Positions 42,839 to 53,000 of a DNA stretch of 64,000 bases are shown in pieces. Under the pieces are notes generated by a model that saw nothing but the letters and a program-made list of their open reading frames with translations, ran no database searches and was not told the DNA's origin. Origin of the DNA: Maridesulfovibrio sp. (lineage in GTDB: Bacteria; Desulfobacterota; Desulfovibrionia; Desulfovibrionales; Desulfovibrionaceae); the NCBI RefSeq assembly GCF_963678865.1, contig NZ_OY787459.1:1950501-2014500 (forward strand), read 5' to 3'. The position numbers and the translations under genes were made by a program. Within the stretch, counting starts at the first letter, position 1; each line of letters opens with the position of its first letter.

Positions 42839-45451
42839 ATGGACATTGCGAAACTTCATGCTCACGCACAAAATGCATTTGCCGCAGAAAATTACATCGA
42901 AGCTGAAACAGCGGCAAAAAGGATTCTAAAAGAATCTCCTGAAAACTACGAAGGACTCGAGCTGTTGTCCAGAATTGCCCTTAAATGCGGATGTCCGGAA
43001 AAAGCGGTTGAATATTTTACCAGACTTGAAAAATCATACACCCCTGAGGCAGAACTGAACCTGCTGATGGCCGGGGCATATGAAAAACTAGGCAAGACAG
43101 CTGAAGCAAGCAGGCTGCTGGGCAAAGCAGCCGAACAGGAACCCGAAAACGAAAACATCCGAAAACAATACTTCCAGCATGAATACCGGGCAGCCAATCT
43201 GGATATTTTCCCATATGAAGATTTTTTTTCCGAAGGCCAGCGCGAAAGAGAGCCGGGGGCAATTTTCTTTCACGCAGTCAATGTGGTCTGGGGTGAAGAA
43301 TTCACCGCCCTGTTCGTGGACGATGTAATGCCTACCCAACTCGGCAAGGATAATATTGAAAGCCTGAACAGAGAAGCACGTTCCCTGTACATAATTTACA
43401 CCACCCCGGAAGATGCGCCGTATATTAAAAATTCAGCTGTATTCAAACTTATGCTGAAAGCCATCGATATCAGGATCTACTACATAGATTTCAGCTACAT
43501 GAATGCCGAAAATAAATACGAAATGATGGTTCTAGGGCATAAACACGCCCTGCGCAAAGGACACGAGGCCGGAGCGCATATGATTTTCCTTGCACCGGAT
43601 GCAGTTTTCTCGGAATCAACTTTCCGCAATTTATATGAAAGAACAAAGGAAGGTTACAGGGCAATAATGATCGGGACCATGCGGGTGACCAAAGAAGAAT
43701 TCCGCCCGCGCATGCGCGAACTATTCTTCCCGGAGGATTGCGTTGAAGCCCCGATTGAAGCCCGTGAAATGGTTGATCTTGCCATACAACACATCCATCC
43801 CGACACCAGAAACAGTTTTATCAATGCCACCAAAGCCAACGGCTGGCCTTCACAATTCCTGTGGGAAATTCCGGGGGAAGGGGTCATTGCCCATAATTTC
43901 CACCTCCATCCGATCATGATCAATCCGGTAGTGCTCAATGAATTCCACGGAGCCGTTGACAACGACTGCGTACAGAGCATTTGCAAAAGCATGGACGAAA
44001 TATACATTGTGACCGACTCCGATGAAATGATCGGCTTTGATCTGAGCAAACTGGATGTGCGGACCATTCAACTGGATACCCCCATCAGTGCCGGATATAT
44101 CGCCGCATGGGCTGCAGACAAGGCTGACCACCTGCACCGTAAATTCATGGAACGGGAAATACGCATCCACAACGGCAAAAGGAGCAGCCAATGGGAAAAG
44201 CTCAGCAGCGAGGCCACCGATTTCGTCAACGAGATCAAAGCGCTTGAACAGGATGACCAAGAACATTACTTCCCGGAAACACTCTCCGATTACGACCTGC
44301 GCTTTCCTCCGCTGAAACTCGATTCTGTAAATTTTCAGCCGATTACAAAATGCAACCTGAGCTGCGTCTATTGCCCCCAGCACTGGAACAAGGCAGAAGG
44401 CTCGGAGATGGATAACTCCCTGCTGCGTAAAACAGTTGATTACATAAAGGATAATGACGTTATTCAGGCAACGGTAGGGTTCTATGGTGAAACCCTCATC
44501 GGGAAAAACTGGAAAGAGTACTGCGCTGAGCTGCTGGATTCAGGGGTGACCATGAATCTCTGCTCCAACTTCAATATGGAACTAAGTGATGAAGACTGCC
44601 GGATTCTTTCCCGGTTCAATCATATCCAGCTCAGTATAGACTCAGCGGACCCGGAAATCCTCAAGGAAGTCCGTCCCCCGGCCAACCTGCAAAGGATGCT
44701 TTTAAACATGCACAAAATCAGGGCCGCTGCGATTATCCAAGATCTGCCCGTTCCTGATTTTCAATGGATGTGTACTTTGACCGACCGGGTGGTTTCACAG
44801 CTCCCTGCCCTTGTAAGCCTTGCCGCATCCAACAATGTACCGCAACTCAACTGCAACGAGCTTGCATATTTTGACGGCAAAAAACTTCCGGTCAACAGCA
44901 TCTTTTCACTTCAGGGGAAAAAGTTCGCAGAAGCTATCAATTACGTTGAACATGCCCTGCAAATAGCCCGGAAAAACAATATCCGCATGAGCATGCTGCC
45001 CGCGTGGAAAGAAATGGTAGAAGCAAAGCGCGCGGTTGAACATGCTCATGATGAATACGGAGTGGAACTTGATCTGGCAGTTAAACCCGTTCAACTTGGA
45101 AACCAGATGCATAACATTCAGGGCGACGCACAAATTTACGGACAGCGCAGCGATATTCCGGGCCCCGGAGAAACGAGAGCCTGCCTGTTTCCTTGGAATT
45201 CAGTATACATAATGCCCGACGGCAGCCTGCACTCCTGTTGCATAAGGGGTGATGTGATGGCAAATCTCAATAACTATAAAAACGTGCGTGAAGCCATGCA
45301 TACCCCCGGCTACACAGACCTGCGCAAACAGCTTATAACCGGAAAAATTTCTGACCGGCACTGCCAGAACTGCCCGATAACCTACATTATTCCGGTCCGG
45401 GAACTAAAACGCAGGGTAGCGGACATGATTCGCGCAAGCTTTAAAAAATAA
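42839..45451 (+). CDS. TPR / glycosyltransferase-like / radical SAM-SPASM fusion
   Basis: Protein of 870 aa. Residues 1-120 are TPR-like helices (AENYIEAETAAKRIL; GAYEKLGKTAEASRLL). Residues about 130-440 resemble a GT-A-type domain without a secure DxD motif (MMVLGHKHALRKGHEAGAH; FLAPDAVFSEST). The radical SAM motif CNLSCVYC has cysteines at 505, 509 and 512; a SPASM-like set (CLFPWN near 782, SCC, CQNC) closes the protein. The ATG at 42839 has GGAG upstream; the frame is open back into the previous gene. It ends this block at a bidirectional terminator. A processive modifying role on a glycan is possible but speculative. Confidence 0.7.
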   Translation: MDIAKLHAHAQNAFAAENYIEAETAAKRILKESPENYEGLELLSRIALKCGCPEKAVEYFTRLEKSYTPEAELNLLMAGAYEKLGKTAEASRLLGKAAEQEPENENIRKQYFQHEYRAANLDIFPYEDFFSEGQREREPGAIFFHAVNVVWGEEFTALFVDDVMPTQLGKDNIESLNREARSLYIIYTTPEDAPYIKNSAVFKLMLKAIDIRIYYIDFSYMNAENKYEMMVLGHKHALRKGHEAGAHMIFLAPDAVFSESTFRNLYERTKEGYRAIMIGTMRVTKEEFRPRMRELFFPEDCVEAPIEAREMVDLAIQHIHPDTRNSFINATKANGWPSQFLWEIPGEGVIAHNFHLHPIMINPVVLNEFHGAVDNDCVQSICKSMDEIYIVTDSDEMIGFDLSKLDVRTIQLDTPISAGYIAAWAADKADHLHRKFMEREIRIHNGKRSSQWEKLSSEATDFVNEIKALEQDDQEHYFPETLSDYDLRFPPLKLDSVNFQPITKCNLSCVYCPQHWNKAEGSEMDNSLLRKTVDYIKDNDVIQATVGFYGETLIGKNWKEYCAELLDSGVTMNLCSNFNMELSDEDCRILSRFNHIQLSIDSADPEILKEVRPPANLQRMLLNMHKIRAAAIIQDLPVPDFQWMCTLTDRVVSQLPALVSLAASNNVPQLNCNELAYFDGKKLPVNSIFSLQGKKFAEAINYVEHALQIARKNNIRMSMLPAWKEMVEAKRAVEHAHDEYGVELDLAVKPVQLGNQMHNIQGDAQIYGQRSDIPGPGETRACLFPWNSVYIMPDGSLHSCCIRGDVMANLNNYKNVREAMHTPGYTDLRKQLITGKISDRHCQNCPITYIIPVRELKRRVADMIRASFKK

Positions 45452-45486
45452 ATAAAGACCTACCTCCCAGTGAAGCAGGTCTTTAT
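45452..45486. terminator. Bidirectional intrinsic terminator
   Basis: ATAAAGACCT at 45452-45461 pairs perfectly with AGGTCTTTAT at 45477-45486. A/T runs lie on both sides, so it can stop the glycan block from the left and the small membrane-protein unit from the right. Confidence 0.8.
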
Positions 45487-45512
45487 GTTACTACTTATAT
45501 CAGGTATTTAAG

Positions 45513-45659
45513 CTACCTGCGTCCTTTACCAGCACTGCCGCGCACAAGGGCGGGGCTGCCAAAACGATGACGATGACGGTGTTTGCGTTTTAGCACCAGC
45601 GGCAGAAAAAGCAGAGTGCCGATAGCTCCGAAGAGTGCGAGTCTTGCTAATGTAGTCAT
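45513..45659 (-). CDS. Small basic membrane protein, 48 aa
   Basis: Tiny gene whose ATG overlaps the stop of the upstream gene (ATGA) and has AAGGAAAA upstream. The product has a hydrophobic N-terminal helix (residues about 4-22) followed by a very basic tail with KRKHRHRHR. Translational coupling to its neighbour and proximity of a terminator support it as real. Function unknown; I recognise no family. Confidence 0.55.
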   Translation of the reverse strand: MTTLARLALFGAIGTLLFLPLVLKRKHRHRHRFGSPALVRGSAGKGRR

Positions 45660-45901
45660 ACGTTTTCCTTTGCTGTTTCTTTAGAAGCAAGGGCATTGCT
45701 CTTTTCCCGGGCCTGCTCAGCCAGCGACTTAACATCCTCTTTGATGTTTTCGTACTGTTTTACGGACCAGTCCCTGACCTTCATTCCGGCTTTCACAGTG
45801 GAGACTGCAACTGGCCTTACTTTTTCAGACTTGAGGGCATAACATCCCAGAACACCAACTGCGGCACCTGCGGCAAAAACAACTATTCTTCCAAGAGACA
45901 T
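45656..45901 (-). CDS. Small YtxH-like membrane protein
   Basis: Protein of 81 aa with one N-terminal membrane segment (IVVFAAGAAVGVLGCYAL, about residues 6-23) and a charged, helical, probably cytoplasmic C-terminus (ENIKEDVKSLAEQAREKSNAL). AGGAGGT sits just before the ATG. It is first in a two-gene unit with the 48-residue protein. It resembles YtxH-type envelope-stress or structural proteins in layout only. Confidence 0.55.
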   Translation of the reverse strand: MSLGRIVVFAAGAAVGVLGCYALKSEKVRPVAVSTVKAGMKVRDWSVKQYENIKEDVKSLAEQAREKSNALASKETAKENV

Positions 45902-45982
45902 AAGAACCTCCTTTGGCTTGCATTTGAGTTCAGATTATATCCCATGGAAAAAGTGTGCAAAGCCTGAATACAAATATCACTT

Positions 45983-46888
45983 TCAATTTTCTACCCGGCC
46001 TTGCATGTTTCCGGCCGCCCTCATGGCGTCTACAAAATTCAGCACTGCCGGGAAACCTTCCTGCCGCTTGTAGACCAGCTGCATTTCAATAGACGGGAAA
46101 TCCCCGGTAAGTTTCTTGAATACAACGCCCTGCGGTTTTCTCCTGACCATGCTTTCCGGAACAATCCCGATCCCCATACGGGCCGCAACAAGCGCCACGG
46201 TAGCACTTTTCCGGGACGCCTCCTGTACCACATCCGGCACAAAACCGGACTCAGCAAAAACCCTCATCCACTCATCATAAAGCCGGGGCTGATCTTCACG
46301 GGGGAAAAATATAAACTGTTCTCCGGCCAGTTCGGTGATATCCACACTTTCCTTTTCAGAGAGACGGTGATCCGAAGGCAGGACCAGAGCATAGGACTCC
46401 CGATGGAATAATTCGCACTCAAGATCAGAGACATCATGACGAAACAAACGGACAACCCCGGCATCGATCTCGCCCTTGCGTAAAGCCTTGAGCTGATCCT
46501 TGGTAAACATTTCCCGCAAGCTCAACCGGACGGCAGGATAACTTTTTTTGTATCCGCGGATAATTTCAGTCAGCGAGGTTTCAAGTGCCGGACCGATATA
46601 CCCGAGACAGAGCTGCCCGCCCTGCCCGCTTGCAGCATCCAGCAGTTTTGCTTCGGCCCGTTCAATGGAACGTAGAATGGACCGGGCATCGCGCAGTAAA
46701 GAATTCCCTGCTGCGGTCAACGAAACCGAACGTTTATTGCGCTGAAAAAGCTTAACTCCAAGCTCTTCTTCAAATTTCATAATCTGCTGGCTGAGCGGAG
46801 GCTGGGAGATATGCAACCGCTTGGCGGCGCGCCCGAAATGCAGTTCCTCGGCCACCGCCAGAAAATATTTCAACTGTCGTGTTTCCAT
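45983..46888 (-). CDS. LysR-family transcriptional regulator
   Basis: LTTR of 301 aa. The N-terminal winged helix-turn-helix reads RQLKYFLAVAEELHFGRAAKRLHISQPPLSQQI, and residues about 90-295 form the periplasmic-binding-protein-like effector domain. It is transcribed divergently from the aldo/keto reductase gene at 46998, the usual arrangement for an LTTR and its target. A perfect inverted repeat (46891-46911) lies just upstream of its start. The effector is unknown. Confidence 0.88.
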   Translation of the reverse strand: METRQLKYFLAVAEELHFGRAAKRLHISQPPLSQQIMKFEEELGVKLFQRNKRSVSLTAAGNSLLRDARSILRSIERAEAKLLDAASGQGGQLCLGYIGPALETSLTEIIRGYKKSYPAVRLSLREMFTKDQLKALRKGEIDAGVVRLFRHDVSDLECELFHRESYALVLPSDHRLSEKESVDITELAGEQFIFFPREDQPRLYDEWMRVFAESGFVPDVVQEASRKSATVALVAARMGIGIVPESMVRRKPQGVVFKKLTGDFPSIEMQLVYKRQEGFPAVLNFVDAMRAAGNMQGRVEN

Positions 46889-46890
46889 TA

Positions 46891-46911
46891 GTAATATCTA
46901 ACAGATATTAC
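46891..46911. promoter_or_regulatory. Inverted repeat, likely LysR operator
   Basis: GTAATATCT and AGATATTAC are perfectly complementary arms separated by AAC. The site is two bases upstream of the LysR gene start, in the 109-base divergent gap, and contains the T-N11-A pattern expected for LTTR sites. Binding here would likely give autorepression and control of the reductase. Confidence 0.6.
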
Positions 46912-46997
46912 TCTGATTAAAAAGATATATTCGACATATTTATTGCCAGGTTCTATTAATTGATCCACCCAGTAATCAAAACACACAGGAGATCAAT

Positions 46998-47990
46998 ATG
47001 TCTGACAACATGCATTACAAACAACTCGGCAACAGTGACATCAAAATATCCGCCATCGGCCTCGGCTGCATGGGGCTAAGCGAATTCTACGGAGCCCCGG
47101 CTTCGGAAGAACAAGGATGCGAACTGATCCGCCACGCACTGGACCACGGTGTCAACTTTCTCGATACTGCGGACATGTACGGAGACGGTCACAACGAAAA
47201 ACTGCTGGCAAAGGCTCTTAAGGGACGCAGGGATGAAGCGGTCATCGCCACCAAATTCGGTATTGTCCGCGAAAACGGAGAATATGCCCGAACCATCAGT
47301 GGAAAACCGGAGTACGTCCGCAAAGCCTGTCACGAAAGTCTGCGCAGACTGGAAACCGACTGCATCGATCTTTACTATATTCACCGGGTGGATAAAGATA
47401 CGCCGATTGAAGAAACCATCGGGGAAATGTCACGACTTGTAGATGAAGGTAAAATCAAGGCCATAGGTATATCCGAAGCTTCAGCGGAGACCCTGCGCCG
47501 GGCCCATGCGGTGCACCCTCTTTCCGCCCTGCAATCCGAGTATTCCATGCTCACCCGTGATCCGGAAAATGAAATACTAGGCCTGACCCGCGAGTTGGGA
47601 ATAAGCTTTATTCCATACAGCCCCATCTGCCGGGGACTTCTCAGTAGCTGGAAACCATCCAAAGACAAGAACGATTTCAGGAACAGGCTGCCCCGCTTTC
47701 AGGGTGAGGCATATGCAGGCAACAAAACAATTGCCGACGCACTCGGCGTACTTGCCGAAAACAAAGGCTGCACTTTGGCCCAACTCTCTCTGGCATGGGT
47801 TTGCGCACAGGCGGAAAACATAATTCCCATTCCCGGAACCACAAAAATTAAAAATCTTGATTCCAATATAGGCGCGACGCAGATCGAGCTTAATAAAGAA
47901 GATCTTGCAGCCATTGAAACAATCCTGAGTACCAGAAAGGTCTTGGGAAATCGCTATACGGACGAAGGTATGAAGGGTGTAAATCAGTAA
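46998..47990 (+). CDS. Aldo/keto reductase
   Basis: NADPH-dependent aldo/keto reductase of 330 aa, in the AKR13/YajO-like group by sequence style. The catalytic set is visible: Asp and Tyr in FLDTADMYGDGHNE, Lys in IATKFG and His in YYIHRVD. The C-terminal PIPGTTKIKNLDSN is the cofactor phosphate-binding segment. AGGAGATC precedes the ATG. Likely reduces an aldehyde under control of the divergent LysR regulator. Confidence 0.88.
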   Translation: MSDNMHYKQLGNSDIKISAIGLGCMGLSEFYGAPASEEQGCELIRHALDHGVNFLDTADMYGDGHNEKLLAKALKGRRDEAVIATKFGIVRENGEYARTISGKPEYVRKACHESLRRLETDCIDLYYIHRVDKDTPIEETIGEMSRLVDEGKIKAIGISEASAETLRRAHAVHPLSALQSEYSMLTRDPENEILGLTRELGISFIPYSPICRGLLSSWKPSKDKNDFRNRLPRFQGEAYAGNKTIADALGVLAENKGCTLAQLSLAWVCAQAENIIPIPGTTKIKNLDSNIGATQIELNKEDLAAIETILSTRKVLGNRYTDEGMKGVNQ

Positions 47991-47996
47991 AAAGGG

Positions 47997-48029
47997 CGGC
48001 CCTTTCCTTTCGAGTAAAGGAAGGGGCCG
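47997..48029. terminator. Hairpin after aldo/keto reductase
   Basis: CGGCCCTTTCCTTT and AAAGGAAGGGGCCG pair at 13 of 14 positions around CGAGT, seven bases after the reductase stop. A T-run is present only on the minus strand, so stopping plus-strand transcription would rely on hairpin strength. Confidence 0.5.
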
Positions 48030-48154
48030 TACATGTTGACCAACCTCTTAAATCCAGTCCTGTACTTGAATTTGCTGCTATGATATTCTGCTATCGCAGG
48101 CAATTGTATCAAACCTGCAGTTTCATAAAGCAAAATCACTAACAGGACTTAAAC

Positions 48155-49552
48155 GTGAATCAAGGCAACAAAAATTCCTTAATCGCCCATAAGATTGCAG
48201 CAATTTACGCTTTATTCGGCTTTCTATGGATTCTTCTTTCAGACAAATTGCTCAATTTTCTGGTCAGTGATCCGAACTTGATCCAGAATATCCAGACCTT
48301 CAAAGGCTGGCTATATGTACTTATCACTGCCGGAATCATATACCTGCTGGTGGATAAGTATGACCGCTCAATCCAGAAAAGCCAGAACGCCTATAGACGC
48401 TTACTCGAGAATCTTGTCGACCCCATTTACCTGATGAATTCAGAAGGGATAATCATTGATATAAATGACGCGGCATCATTAGCCCTTGGCTACAGCCGGA
48501 AAGAAATAATTGGAATGCCCCTTGATCAGATAGACCCTGATCTCAATCTTAATCAATGGATTAAAACTGTTGCCCAGATAGAGCAGGACATACACCTAAA
48601 AACGGAAACAAGGCACCGCCGCAAAGACGGTTCAATATTTCCGGTAGAGGTTGTGGGCTGTATCTTTGAAGAAGACGGAAAAAGATACTGTCTGGGCGTA
48701 GCAAGAGACATAACCCACAGAATTCATGCACTGGAGTTGATGGTTCAGAACGAAAAAATGAATTCCATGAGCGGCATGGCTGCAGGGATTGCCCACGAAA
48801 TAAATAATCCGCTATCTGCCATACTTGGTGCCTGCCAGAATATTACCAACCGCCTGTTCACTGATACCCCGAAAAATCTGAGTATCGCGAAAGAGTGCAA
48901 TACAGATTTGGAAGCAATGCGGGCTTATATCCGCAAAAGAGATATTCTGCGCATGATAAAGTCCATTTCGGATGCAGGGGAAAGGGCTTCCAAAATTATC
49001 GCCAGCATGCTCAATTTCAGCCGTGACGCATCGCGAGAAATGAAACCATGTGCGATTCAGGACATTCTTGATGAAAGTCTTGAACTTATTTCTTCCGACT
49101 TCAGTTTCAGCAATAACAGCTGGTTCAAAAAAACCAGAATTATAAAAAAATATCCTCCCCAACAGGTTCACATTTGCTGCATTAGAAGTGAACTACAGCA
49201 AGTAATTATGAATCTGGTTAAAAATGCCAGCGAAGCCATGGCGGAAAAGAAATACTCACCCGAAGAGCAGCCCACCCTCGATTTGATGCTAAAAAAAGAG
49301 GAACAACATATAGTTATAGAAATAACAGACAATGGTCCGGGCATACCCGAAAAGATTTTAAAAAAAATATTCGATCCATTTTACACCACCAAGGGGGCGA
49401 ATGCGGGAACCGGACTTGGACTTTCCATCTCTTATTTTATCATCACCGAACAGCACAAAGGATCACTGATAGTTAGCAGTCCTCCCGGCAAAGGGACAAA
49501 ATTCACCATCCGCTTGCCGGAAAAATCCAGCTATTGTGAATTAGACGTTTGA
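48155..49552 (+). CDS. Membrane PAS sensor histidine kinase
   Basis: Sensor kinase of 465 aa. Two N-terminal membrane segments (about residues 11-32 and 46-63) enclose a short loop. A PAS domain follows (about 75-195; MNSEGIIIDINDAASLALGY and RRKDGSIFPVEVVG). The HisKA box is GMAAGIAHEINNPLSAIL with the phospho-His near residue 215. HATPase motifs are NLVKNASEAM, DNGPGIPEKI and GTGLGLSIS. The start is GTG with AGGA upstream. No response regulator is adjacent, so its partner is unknown. Confidence 0.88.
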   Translation: MNQGNKNSLIAHKIAAIYALFGFLWILLSDKLLNFLVSDPNLIQNIQTFKGWLYVLITAGIIYLLVDKYDRSIQKSQNAYRRLLENLVDPIYLMNSEGIIIDINDAASLALGYSRKEIIGMPLDQIDPDLNLNQWIKTVAQIEQDIHLKTETRHRRKDGSIFPVEVVGCIFEEDGKRYCLGVARDITHRIHALELMVQNEKMNSMSGMAAGIAHEINNPLSAILGACQNITNRLFTDTPKNLSIAKECNTDLEAMRAYIRKRDILRMIKSISDAGERASKIIASMLNFSRDASREMKPCAIQDILDESLELISSDFSFSNNSWFKKTRIIKKYPPQQVHICCIRSELQQVIMNLVKNASEAMAEKKYSPEEQPTLDLMLKKEEQHIVIEITDNGPGIPEKILKKIFDPFYTTKGANAGTGLGLSISYFIITEQHKGSLIVSSPPGKGTKFTIRLPEKSSYCELDV

Positions 49553-49575
49553 AAAGTAAGGATGCAATAAACAAG

Positions 49576-49628
49576 AAAAAGGCCCGAACGACACGAAAAG
49601 GCATACGCCTATTTCAGCCGCTGGGCCT
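49576..49628 (-). terminator. Terminator downstream of the cupin gene
   Basis: On the minus strand a small AGGC/GCCT hairpin is nested inside an outer AGGCCC/GGGCCT pairing that is followed by a T-run. It lies between the convergent kinase and cupin genes. Confidence 0.5.
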
Positions 49629-49642
49629 GTTGCAGACAATTA

Positions 49643-50005
49643 CTACTGCTTGATCAAAGTCAACAACATCTTGAATCGCTCACGCGCCTCTAGGCCGTGG
49701 GGGATATTTGCGGGCATGACAATTGATTCACCTGCAGCCACATTATAAACGTCATCGCCGATAGTAACCTCGGCAACACCGTCCAGGACCTGCACCATGG
49801 CATCACCGGGCGCACTGTGGGTGCTTATCCCTTCCCCGGTATCAAAAGCGAACAGGGTCAGAGAAATCTGCTTGACCTGCGAAAGAGTCCTGCTGACCAC
49901 CTGCCCTTCCTGATAAACTACCAGATCAGTGAGATTCAGAACCTTGTTATGGTCAATATTCTTTATGGTTACATCCTTAAGATTCTTGAGATTTAAGTCA
50001 GCCAT
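49643..50005 (-). CDS. Cupin-domain protein
   Basis: Small single-cupin protein of 120 aa. A weak first cupin motif is seen as GEGISTHSAPGDAMVQVLDGVAEVTI and the second as MPANIPHGLEA, giving candidate metal-binding histidines. The ATG at 50005 has GGAGG upstream; a further in-frame start at 50017 is less likely. Such proteins are often annotated as metal-binding or quercetinase-like; the substrate is not evident. It is a single-gene unit by spacing. Confidence 0.8.
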   Translation of the reverse strand: MADLNLKNLKDVTIKNIDHNKVLNLTDLVVYQEGQVVSRTLSQVKQISLTLFAFDTGEGISTHSAPGDAMVQVLDGVAEVTIGDDVYNVAAGESIVMPANIPHGLEARERFKMLLTLIKQ

Positions 50006-50096
50006 ATGGACCTCCATATAAAAGGTTTACGGTTGATTTTAACAACCTCTACGGCTTCTATTTCACACAAAGACAGTAGGAATCATATGATGCAAG

Positions 50097-53000
50097 TCAA
50101 TTCTGATTATTTTTCTGCTCAAACACATAATACCCCACCGGAACAACCAGCAGCGTAAACAAAGTTGAAGCCAACAGCCCGAAAATAAGAGCCCAAGCCA
50201 ATCCGGAGAAGATAGGATCAAGAGTAATCGGCCATGCTCCCAGTGCGGTGGTAGCCGCAGTCAGAGCGATAGGCCGCAAACGCACCGAACCGGATTTGAT
50301 GATCGCATCCTTTAATTCCATACCCCCGGCAACTGACTGACGGATAAAATCTATAAGCACCAGCGAGTTACGGATGACAATTCCGCCCAGAGCTATCATG
50401 CCGATCATACCTGTGGCTGTGAAGAAAACCGGATCGGCAAAGGCTTCACCTATTGCTCCCTGCACGGTCCCGGCACTGATCACATTGAGCAGCCAGAATC
50501 CGGGCATGATACCCAGCAAAGTCAGCGGAATAGCGCACATAATCAGGAGCGGCATCCCGAAAGAACCTGTTTCCACGATGAGCAGGATATAAATTCCCAG
50601 CAGGGCCGCACCAAAAGCAAGTCCGAGATCACGGAAAACATCGAGTGTGATCTGCCATTCCCCCTCCCCAGCCCAGTCGGACCAGATAAACGGGGGCAGC
50701 GGATCTTTATCAAGCCGAGACTGCATGTCGAGAATGGCTTCTCCCGGTGCGCGACCTGCCATTTCCGCAAACACATAGACCACGCGCTTAAGATTTTTGT
50801 GGTAAACCGGCTGCTCGCGGCTGATTTCAACCAAACGGCCAAGTTCGGCCAAGGGGACGGAATGACCGTCGGCAGTGCGCACCTTGAGTTGTTCAAGTGA
50901 CGACACATCCGCACGCCTTAGGAGGGGTAGGATAAGCCTCACAGGTAAAGGATTGCGTTCACCCTGCTCATGGACTGTTGCCGGGACCATCCCCGAAAGG
51001 GCCATCTGTAAAGTATTAACCACGTCTCGGGCGCTGACTCCGTGCAGGGCGGCTTTTTCCTTATCAAGCACAAAGTCGACCATGGTCTGGTCCGCCTCGG
51101 TGGATAGATCTATGTCCACCACTCCGGGTTCATCTTCCATAGTAGCTGCAATCTGCTGCGCCCCTTCAATAAGTGCGGAATATGGACGGTCCTCAGCCCC
51201 GTAGACCTCGGTAGTAATGGTAGAAATAACCGGTGGTCCGGGTGGGGATTCCACAATTTTTATATTTGCGTTGTTACGCCGGGCGACCTGCTCCAGCTCA
51301 TTTCGCAACCGGAGCACAATGGCATGGCTCTGTTCCTCACGACGGGATTTATCAGCAAGATTGACCCGGATATCAGCCATATGTCCGCCTTCGCGCCAAT
51401 AATAATGACGGACTAATCCGTTAAAATCCATGGGGGAAGGTTCTCCGGCATAAGTCACGAAACTGGTCACTTCCGGTACTGTTCGCAGCACCTGCTCCAT
51501 TTCGCGAACCACACGGTCTGTCTGCTCCAGCGGCGTACCCTCATCCATATCAATAACGATCTGGAATTCATTTTTATTGTCAAAAGGCAACATCTTCAGC
51601 GGCACAAACCTTAACCCGGCAAGGGCCATGGAAAAAACAAGTCCGGCAACGATCACACCTACCAGCAGCCAGCGACGGAAACGGGAGTCCAAAAAAGGAG
51701 TAATAATCCTAGTGTAAAGGCACTCAATGCGTCCGGGACCGGATGTTGCTGACATTGCCTTTGGCTGCAGATTTTTCAACAACCGGAAAGCCATCCAAGG
51801 CACAATGGTCAAAGCGCAGACAGTGGAAAAAGTCACGGTCAGCGGGACATTGGCGGCCATGGGAGCCATGTACGGCCCCATCATTCCGGTAATGAAAAAC
51901 AAAGGAACAAATGAAACTATAATTGCTAATGTGGACATGATTACCGGAGGCAGAACTTCCGAAACCGCATCAAGAGTCGCCGCTGCAGGGTTCTTCTTTT
52001 TCATCAGGATGTGGCGCTGAATGTTGTCCACATTGGTGATTGGATCATCCACGACCAGTCCGAGAGAAAGAATGAGAGCGAAGAGGGTCACCCGGTTGAT
52101 GGTATAGCCAAGCAGGTAATTGACAAACAGGGCCAGCGAAAAACTTATAGGCACAGCAAGGGCGACAACAGCAGCCTCGCGCCAGCCAAGGGTCAGGGCC
52201 AACAGGATTATCACCGTAACCACGGCGAACCCCAACGAACCTAGCAGTTCATCGACCTTTGCATCAGCGGTCTTGCCATAATCGCGGGTAACCTCCATTT
52301 CAATACCTGCGGGCAGAATAGCTTCCCTCAATTGCTCAGCACGGGCAAGCACGGCCTCGGCAACCTTGACCGCATTGGTGCCTTTTTTCTTGGAAAAGGC
52401 AATGGTCACCGCAGGACGGGAAGACTGTTCAGGATCATGCCCCGCTTTAGTCAGGTACATACGGGAAAAACCGATCCGGGAATAGGAAGAAGCCTCCTGC
52501 GGCCCGTCAAAGACTTCTGCAACATCGCGCAGGTAAACCGGACGGGAATTAAACACGCCCACCACCAGATTACGGACATCGGCAGCATCTTCCAAAAAAG
52601 AATTAGCCGAAACGATAATTTCCCGGTTACCGGAAAGAACTGATCCTGCCACAGCGGACTGGTCCGCGCCTTGAAGCGCCCCGGCAATTTCCAGAGGTGA
52701 AATATTAAATCCGGCCATGCGTTCGGGCTGCAATTCAACGCGCATTTCACGGGATCGCCCGGAAACGAGAGAAACACGGGAAAGGTTCTCCACCTCAGCC
52801 AGTCGGGCAGCAAGTTCCTCGGCAACCCGGCGCAATTCGAAATCGGAGATATCTTCATGTCCGCCGGAAGAATGAGCAGATGGGTAAAGGGTCAGGGCCA
52901 CAATGGGGACATCATCGATTTCAACCGGTTTTATAGCCCAGTTTGAAACTATTTTCGGAGCCAGGTCATTGTTCTTGGTGATGGCGTTATGCAGCTTGAT

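Noticed and set aside
1..45451. Firm label as flagellin glycosylation island
   Set aside because: No flagellin, Maf transferase or flagellar gene is present in the window, so surface polysaccharide is equally possible.
45526..45735. 69-residue open frame on the minus strand
   Set aside because: Overlaps the better-supported 81- and 48-residue genes in another frame and has no ribosome site.
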